Positions 59,447 through 64,000 of a DNA stretch of 64,000 bases are shown here, piece after piece. Both the position numbers and the translations under genes were made by a program. The DNA is from Aureispira sp. CCB-QB1 (GTDB taxonomy: Bacteria; Bacteroidota; Bacteroidia; Chitinophagales; Saprospiraceae), in the NCBI RefSeq assembly GCF_000724545.1, contig NZ_JHBV01000006.1:1-64000 (forward strand), written 5' to 3'. The first letter of the stretch is position 1. Every line of letters starts with the position of its first letter. A model generated the notes under the pieces. It did no database searches and was not told the DNA's origin. It saw nothing but the letters and a program-made list of their open reading frames with translations.

Positions 59447-59890
59447 TTAAGTGCTTTGGTTGATGCCAAATTTTTCGTCTATGATACGTATAAAAGATTG
59501 AGCATGGAAGCTTAATGTATCTAACATTTGTATAACTTCTTGGCGGCGCATATCATCCAAATAGTAGGTGGTACTTAGAATCAACCATCGATTTGAAATA
59601 CTAAAAGACTCTGTAATTAATTGATGATTGGATTCTAAAATAAATTGCTGTAAGGCAGTTGTTTGTTTAAAGTCTTGAGGGATTTGCAAAATGGGAGACA
59701 TCATCGAAATAGTTGCCACTTTGTCCTCTAAATGGGTGGTTGACTCTTGAGCTACAATAATAATTTGAGCTGTTCCTCGATGTAATTTCCATAAATTGGG
59801 ATTGCTATCTTGTTGACAAATTTCTGGTTTAATTCCTAAACTTAAAATAGCGTCATTAACAAGTTGTCTATGTGATTCTAGAATTGGCAT
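59447..59890 (-). CDS. YbjN/T3SC-like chaperone-fold protein
   Basis: A 147-residue cytoplasmic protein with a mixed alpha/beta pattern (NLWKLHRGTAQIIIVAQEST, then LQQFILESNHQLITESFSIS, NRWLILSTTYYLDDMRRQEV) seen in YbjN and type III secretion chaperone-like proteins. Members are thought to bind partner proteins. No partner is adjacent. The call is tentative. Confidence 0.5.
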   Translation of the reverse strand: MPILESHRQLVNDAILSLGIKPEICQQDSNPNLWKLHRGTAQIIIVAQESTTHLEDKVATISMMSPILQIPQDFKQTTALQQFILESNHQLITESFSISNRWLILSTTYYLDDMRRQEVIQMLDTLSFHAQSFIRIIDEKFGINQST

Positions 59891-60012
59891 TTTTTATGTT
59901 GCATTTGTGATGTTTCAACGAACTACTAATGTTTTGTAATTGGGGGTAATTGAATTCTCTGGCAATCTGAGTGAGCACAACTGCCAGAGAATATTATAAG
60001 CATAAAAATCTA

Positions 60013-62145
60013 TTAATGCCCGATAAGCGTCAAGAATTCTTGTTCTGTTAATATTGTAATACCCAACTGTTGAGCTTTGGTCAACTTTGAACCTGCTTTT
60101 TCTCCGACCACCAAGTAGCTTAATTTAGAACTAACACTGCCAACAGCTTTCCCGCCAGCATTAGCTACCAACTCTTTGGCTTCATCGCGTTTAATTTGAG
60201 TTAATGTTCCTGTGAAAACAACCGTTTTTCCTGCCAAAGGAGCATCAGAAGCGACCTCTTTTTTCTGTTCAGATTCCAAGCGATATACGTTAACACCAAG
60301 TGCTTCAAATTCGTTTAGAAGCTCAATGGTTTCTGGCAAACTAAACACATCCAACACCTGTTGTGCGACGATAGGACCAATGTCTCGCAATTCGCAAAGT
60401 TGTTCCAAAGACCAATTGGCTAAATCTTGAATCTTTTCTACCTCTGCAATTAATATTTTAGAGTTGGTTCTACCAATATGGCGAATCCCCAAGGCATAAA
60501 GCAAGCGGTGTGCAGGATTATTTTTAGTTTTTTCTATAGCGATTTGCAACTTCTCTGCCGATCGTTCTCCAAAGCCTTCGAAAAAGGCAATTCTTTTATA
60601 ATCTAAACGATAAATATCAGCTAAAGAGTGCAGCATCCCTTCTTTGTAAAAACGCTCAATATAAGCTTCTCCAAAACCGTCAATATTCATTGCGTTTTTG
60701 GAGACAAAATGAATCATACGACCTACAATTTGTGCTTCACAACTAGGGTTGACACAGCGCCATACCGCTTCCCCTTCTGGACGCTCCAAGACAGAACTAC
60801 AAACGGGACAATTGGTAGGGTAGACAACTGGTTTTTCGGAACCATCTCTAAGGTCGGCTAATGTTTTGACAATGTAAGGAATAACATCGCCCGCTCGTTC
60901 AACAAGAACCGTATCGCCAATTCGAATGTCTTTTTCTTTGATAAAATCAGCATTGTGCAACGATACATTCGAAATTTTAGCACCAGCTAAGTCAACGGTT
61001 TCTAAGCGGGCAACAGGGGTAACGGCTCCAGTTCGACCTACTTGGTAATCAATGTCCAGTAGCTTTGTTGTTGCTTGTTTTGCTTTAAATTTAAAAGCAA
61101 TAGCCCAACGAGGATGGTGGCTAGTATAACCGCATAATTCTTGCAAATCTAGGCGATTGACCTTGACAACCATTCCATCAATCTCAAAAGGATATGCTTC
61201 TCTATTTATTTGCCATTGTTCACAATACGCATTTACCGCTTCAATATCTTGGCAAACCGCACGTTCTACATTTATTTTAGGTACTTTAAAACCTAAATTA
61301 GATAAGATTTCGATTTGCTGGTTGTGATCTTCAAATTGATTCAAAACGTCATCTCCGTCTATGTTTGTCGCAAATCCCATTTGATAAATAAAAGCGTCCA
61401 AAGCTCTTTCATTAACCTGTTTGGGATCTTTTAAGCGTAAGCCACCTGTTGCTGCATTTCTAGGATTGGCAAAAAGTTGTTTACCTTCTTTGAAACGATT
61501 TTCATTTACCTGTTCAAATAAATCTTTGCGAATGAGTACTTCGCCTCGAAGTTCTACTTTTTGAATGCCATATTTTGAAAAATTTGCTTTTAGAGGAATG
61601 GTTCGAATAGCCTTGGCATTGGGCGTAATGTCGTCTCCTTGGGCACCATTACCACGAGTAGCAGCGCGAACCAAGTGGTCATTTTCGTAAACCAAAACAA
61701 TGGTTCCTCCATCAAACTTTGGTTCTACACAATACTCAATTCCAGTAGTTGGTACATCTGCACCAATCATCTTTTTGATGCGTTCGTCAAAATTATTTAA
61801 GTCCTCGGCATTGTATGAATTTTCAAGTGATAGCATAGGAGTTAGGTGCTGAACCGTTTCAAAGTGCTCTGTCAAATCGTTGGAGACACGTTGTGTAGGG
61901 GAATCCGTACGCAATAAATTGGGAAATAAGTCCTCTAAAGCTTCTAATTTCTTAAAAAGGCTATCGTATTCAAAATCACTCAATATGGGTTGGTCTAAAA
62001 CATAGTAACGCCATTCGTGATAATTGATAACTTCACAAAGTTCATTAATTTGTTGAGCAGCATTCATCTCTGCTGAAGCAACAGGATTAGCTAGTAATTT
62101 TTTGGAGCGTTCATACAACGCTTTGTGTTCTGAATCAGAGTACAT
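60013..62145 (-). CDS. ligA: NAD-dependent DNA ligase
   Basis: A 710-residue ligase that seals nicks in DNA using NAD. The Ia domain is at the N-terminus. The adenylated lysine is Lys143 in EPKFDGGT. RGNGAQGDDIT, the OB fold, a four-cysteine zinc finger (CPVC..CVNPSC), helix-hairpin-helix repeats and a C-terminal BRCT domain (AGKTVVFTGTLTQIKRDEAK) follow in order. Full length. Confidence 0.97.
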   Translation of the reverse strand: MYSDSEHKALYERSKKLLANPVASAEMNAAQQINELCEVINYHEWRYYVLDQPILSDFEYDSLFKKLEALEDLFPNLLRTDSPTQRVSNDLTEHFETVQHLTPMLSLENSYNAEDLNNFDERIKKMIGADVPTTGIEYCVEPKFDGGTIVLVYENDHLVRAATRGNGAQGDDITPNAKAIRTIPLKANFSKYGIQKVELRGEVLIRKDLFEQVNENRFKEGKQLFANPRNAATGGLRLKDPKQVNERALDAFIYQMGFATNIDGDDVLNQFEDHNQQIEILSNLGFKVPKINVERAVCQDIEAVNAYCEQWQINREAYPFEIDGMVVKVNRLDLQELCGYTSHHPRWAIAFKFKAKQATTKLLDIDYQVGRTGAVTPVARLETVDLAGAKISNVSLHNADFIKEKDIRIGDTVLVERAGDVIPYIVKTLADLRDGSEKPVVYPTNCPVCSSVLERPEGEAVWRCVNPSCEAQIVGRMIHFVSKNAMNIDGFGEAYIERFYKEGMLHSLADIYRLDYKRIAFFEGFGERSAEKLQIAIEKTKNNPAHRLLYALGIRHIGRTNSKILIAEVEKIQDLANWSLEQLCELRDIGPIVAQQVLDVFSLPETIELLNEFEALGVNVYRLESEQKKEVASDAPLAGKTVVFTGTLTQIKRDEAKELVANAGGKAVGSVSSKLSYLVVGEKAGSKLTKAQQLGITILTEQEFLTLIGH

Positions 62146-62472
62146 TATCTTTATGTTATAAATATAGTAGTTCGTTGATTAACTTCTTGCTCTAGTCATG
62201 TTCTTTTGCTTTTGTGCTATTAGTACAAGCCTATTAGCAAGCTTAATTATTACTTAATTTTAAGCAACTTCATAAAATGTAATAAGAAAAAACAAGTCAT
62301 TGATTATTAAATTAATAAAAAAAATCAGCGAACTATTGAAATAGTCAATAGTATGTCAACTTATTGTGTTGTATGACAATAAGCGACTGTAAACAATCAT
62401 TATGCGATTAGCCAAAGTTTATCTGTCTCGTTTTGTTGGAGGTTTTTAGGAGCCAAAACCAATAGGAGAGGT
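62146..62472. other. Intergenic region without a supported feature
   Basis: About 325 AT-rich bases between ligA and the 147-aa membrane protein gene. A short near-palindrome around 62335-62350 (TTGAAATAGTCAATA) is too weak to call. Nothing else is seen. Confidence 0.4.
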
Positions 62473-62916
62473 TTATTTATATTCAAACACACCTGCTAGT
62501 TTCTCAGGGCACTTTTTGACCACTTCTTTTTGAAATTCAAGTAGCAAAGCTTTTTTTGTTGCCTTGTTATAACGTTTTCCATATTGGCGGAAATCTTCGG
62601 CAAAGCAACCTACCAAATCACTACGATAACCAAAACCATCCTTGCTATACGCATAAAAGTCACTGCCATCAACGGCAGCACAGTTACAAAAATCGTCTGC
62701 AAATTCATCCATACCTTTGTTGGCAAAGCTATAATAAAGAACAACAACAAGAATCAACAAGACTACTATTGATGAAAAACCTAAAATAGGCGTTTTATTC
62801 TTTTCAACAAAAAGAATCAATTTATCCTTGTTAGACAGCGCGTTGGTTGCATTCTGTTCTACTTTCGTATTGGAGGAATCGTTGGAATTGCTTTTATTGG
62901 TAGACATAGTATTCAA
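62473..62916 (-). CDS. Single-span membrane protein with cysteine-bearing domain
   Basis: A 147-residue protein. A polar N-terminus is followed by one membrane span (about residues 38-59, ILGFSSIVVLLILVVVLYYS) and an extracytoplasmic domain of 85 residues with four cysteines (DDFCNCAAVDGSDFY, LVGCF, KKCPEK). The cysteines could form disulfides. I do not recognise the family. Confidence 0.6.
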   Translation of the reverse strand: MNTMSTNKSNSNDSSNTKVEQNATNALSNKDKLILFVEKNKTPILGFSSIVVLLILVVVLYYSFANKGMDEFADDFCNCAAVDGSDFYAYSKDGFGYRSDLVGCFAEDFRQYGKRYNKATKKALLLEFQKEVVKKCPEKLAGVFEYK

Positions 62917-63217
62917 TCAATTTTGAAAGTTGGGTATATTCTAAACCCCATTATACCACTATTTTTACTTTTTTAGTAAAGAAAAAAAAGAAAGGGATGA
63001 AGTATTAAACTCCTAAATATAGGGTAAAGATTTTCTAGTAAATAAGAATGTAGAGTCTTTTTTTTATTTTTGCAATATAAGCATTTGTTAATTTAAAAAT
63101 TCAGTTTCAAAAATCTTTTTTCTTTTAAAAAAAGCGGGCTTTATTGGATTTTTAAAAACTGCTGTGTAGAGTAGAAAATGCTTCAATCAAAAACAAGAGA
63201 CCACCAATTTATACTAT
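62917..63217. other. Intergenic divergent region before the TPR gene
   Basis: About 300 very AT-rich bases. TATTTTTG at 63065-63072 fits a -7 box, but no TTG is found at the right distance. No gene or repeat is supported. Confidence 0.4.
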
Positions 63218-64000
63218 ATGCGAACGCACTATTTTATTCTTATTTTATCTGTTTTTATGTCATTGGTATCAGGGATACTCTTGATGAGTTTTCAGCTTCC
63301 ATCAGACAAAAATACTTTAGAGAAACGTATAGAGTCGCTCAAAAGGGGAGAGAATTTAGATAGTTTGATTTATTATCAAAATTTATTGATAGACGTTTTA
63401 GAAAAAGAAAATGATATCGTTGCTTTAGAGTTGGCAGGACAAAAATTCCTCGAATTGGTTTTAAATGCAACTACATTATCTGCGGATCAAAAATGGACTT
63501 ATTTAAACCAAATCCAAACCTCAAAAGCGTGGATATATGCTTACAAAACACAGTGGTATTTGGAAAGTTTTATGACGGTAGACAAGTCCATCGATTCTGC
63601 TTATTATTATTTGAATTTGTTGGAAAACGTGCCCCAAAATAAAGATGCGTTAATTTATGCTTACAAGATATGGGCAAAGGATGCAACGACTTATCCAAAG
63701 GATTTGAGAGCTGCAACAGATTATCTGAAAAAAGCAGCGCAATTGATAGAAAATCAAGCTGATTCAGCCCAGTTGTATGATGCTAAAATAGTTGTAGGCA
63801 TGGCTACAGGCGATTTTGAAAATGCTTTGTTAGCAGCTAAAAAAATGTTAGAGGAGACTTTGCAGCAATCACCAATAGATTCTGTGCAAACAGCTTTTAT
63901 TTATAAGCAATTGGGCGATATTTATTATCAGCAAGCGAATTATAATCGAGCGAAAGATTATTATGTAGAAGCCATTAACTTTATGGCAGAGCGTTCTATT
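63218..64000 (+). CDS. TPR-repeat protein, 3' end cut by the window
   Basis: ATG at 63218 opens a frame that runs to the window end (261 codons so far). A signal or anchor sequence (MRTHYFILILSVFMSLVSGI, about residues 1-25) is followed by helix pairs that match tetratricopeptide repeats (for example AFIYKQLGDIYYQQANYNRA, then KDYYVEAINFMAE). In Bacteroidota such N-anchored TPR proteins are often the sensor part of histidine kinases or LuxR-type regulators; the missing 3' part would decide. Open frames on the same bases at 63178 are in another frame. Confidence 0.75.
   Translation, partial: MRTHYFILILSVFMSLVSGILLMSFQLPSDKNTLEKRIESLKRGENLDSLIYYQNLLIDVLEKENDIVALELAGQKFLELVLNATTLSADQKWTYLNQIQTSKAWIYAYKTQWYLESFMTVDKSIDSAYYYLNLLENVPQNKDALIYAYKIWAKDATTYPKDLRAATDYLKKAAQLIENQADSAQLYDAKIVVGMATGDFENALLAAKKMLEETLQQSPIDSVQTAFIYKQLGDIYYQQANYNRAKDYYVEAINFMAERSI

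Noticed and set aside
63178-63363. 61-aa open frame at 63178
   Set aside because: It is out of frame with the TPR gene that starts at 63218 and covers the same bases.

Overview
The window is a low-GC chromosome segment from a Bacteroidota bacterium. The best guess is a Saprospiria member (Aureispira/Saprospira-like), inferred from gene content rather than from a search. Supporting signs are promoters of the TTG / TAnnTTTG type, a cellulase with a type IX secretion C-terminal tail, a DUF6029-type outer-membrane barrel next to a TlpA thioredoxin, an AccD-RimO housekeeping block, and an alpha-oxoamine synthase/SDR pair of the kind used for sphingo- or sulfonolipids.

Layout. Bases 1-16930 are ordinary chromosome: head-GIN protein, ABC ATPase, OxyR, TlpA, DUF6029 barrel, GH5 cellulase, M20 amidohydrolase, tRNA-Ser and two identical tRNA-Pro genes, acyltransferase, SWIM protein, lysine-rich protein and LRR lipoprotein. 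Bases 17037-21900 are a decayed island: a truncated hsdM, IS256 and IS3 remnants, a small lipoprotein, a HEPN-like protein and a 5'-damaged tyrosine recombinase. Bases 21923-44478 are a 22.5-kb integrated element bounded by a 15-bp direct repeat of the 3' end of tRNA-Ala(GGC), with an integrase beside the intact tRNA. Bases 44712-64000 are chromosome again: rimO, accD, START protein, lipid-synthesis pair, papain-like protease, rhodanese, PAP2, methyltransferase, TrpF-like protein, hybrid histidine kinase, ligA and a TPR protein cut by the window end.

The integrated element is the most interesting part. It reads as a provirus of a tailless, membrane-containing virus. It has an XRE-type repressor divergent from small DNA-binding genes, a D5-like TOPRIM/SF3 primase-helicase, an adenine methyltransferase, a frameshifted PAPS-reductase-like gene, an FtsK/HerA/Zot-type packaging ATPase candidate and a GIY-YIG protein. 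It then has a 7-kb run of 21 small co-directional genes, 17 of which encode a membrane segment. The four soluble products in that run are two candidate capsid proteins (183 and 145 aa, each followed by its own terminator), a 368-aa spike-like protein and a 47-aa basic protein. A membrane-tethered amidase completes the run. No terminase, portal, tail tube, tape measure or baseplate gene was seen.

In the likely life cycle, the integrase and tRNA-Ala give site-specific lysogeny and the repressor region gives the switch. The primase-helicase and an iteron-rich left end would serve replication, the ATPase would package DNA, and the soluble and membrane proteins would build a membrane-lined capsid. 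The capsid assignment is inference from gene architecture and needs structural prediction. All functions outside clear motif families are stated as tentative.
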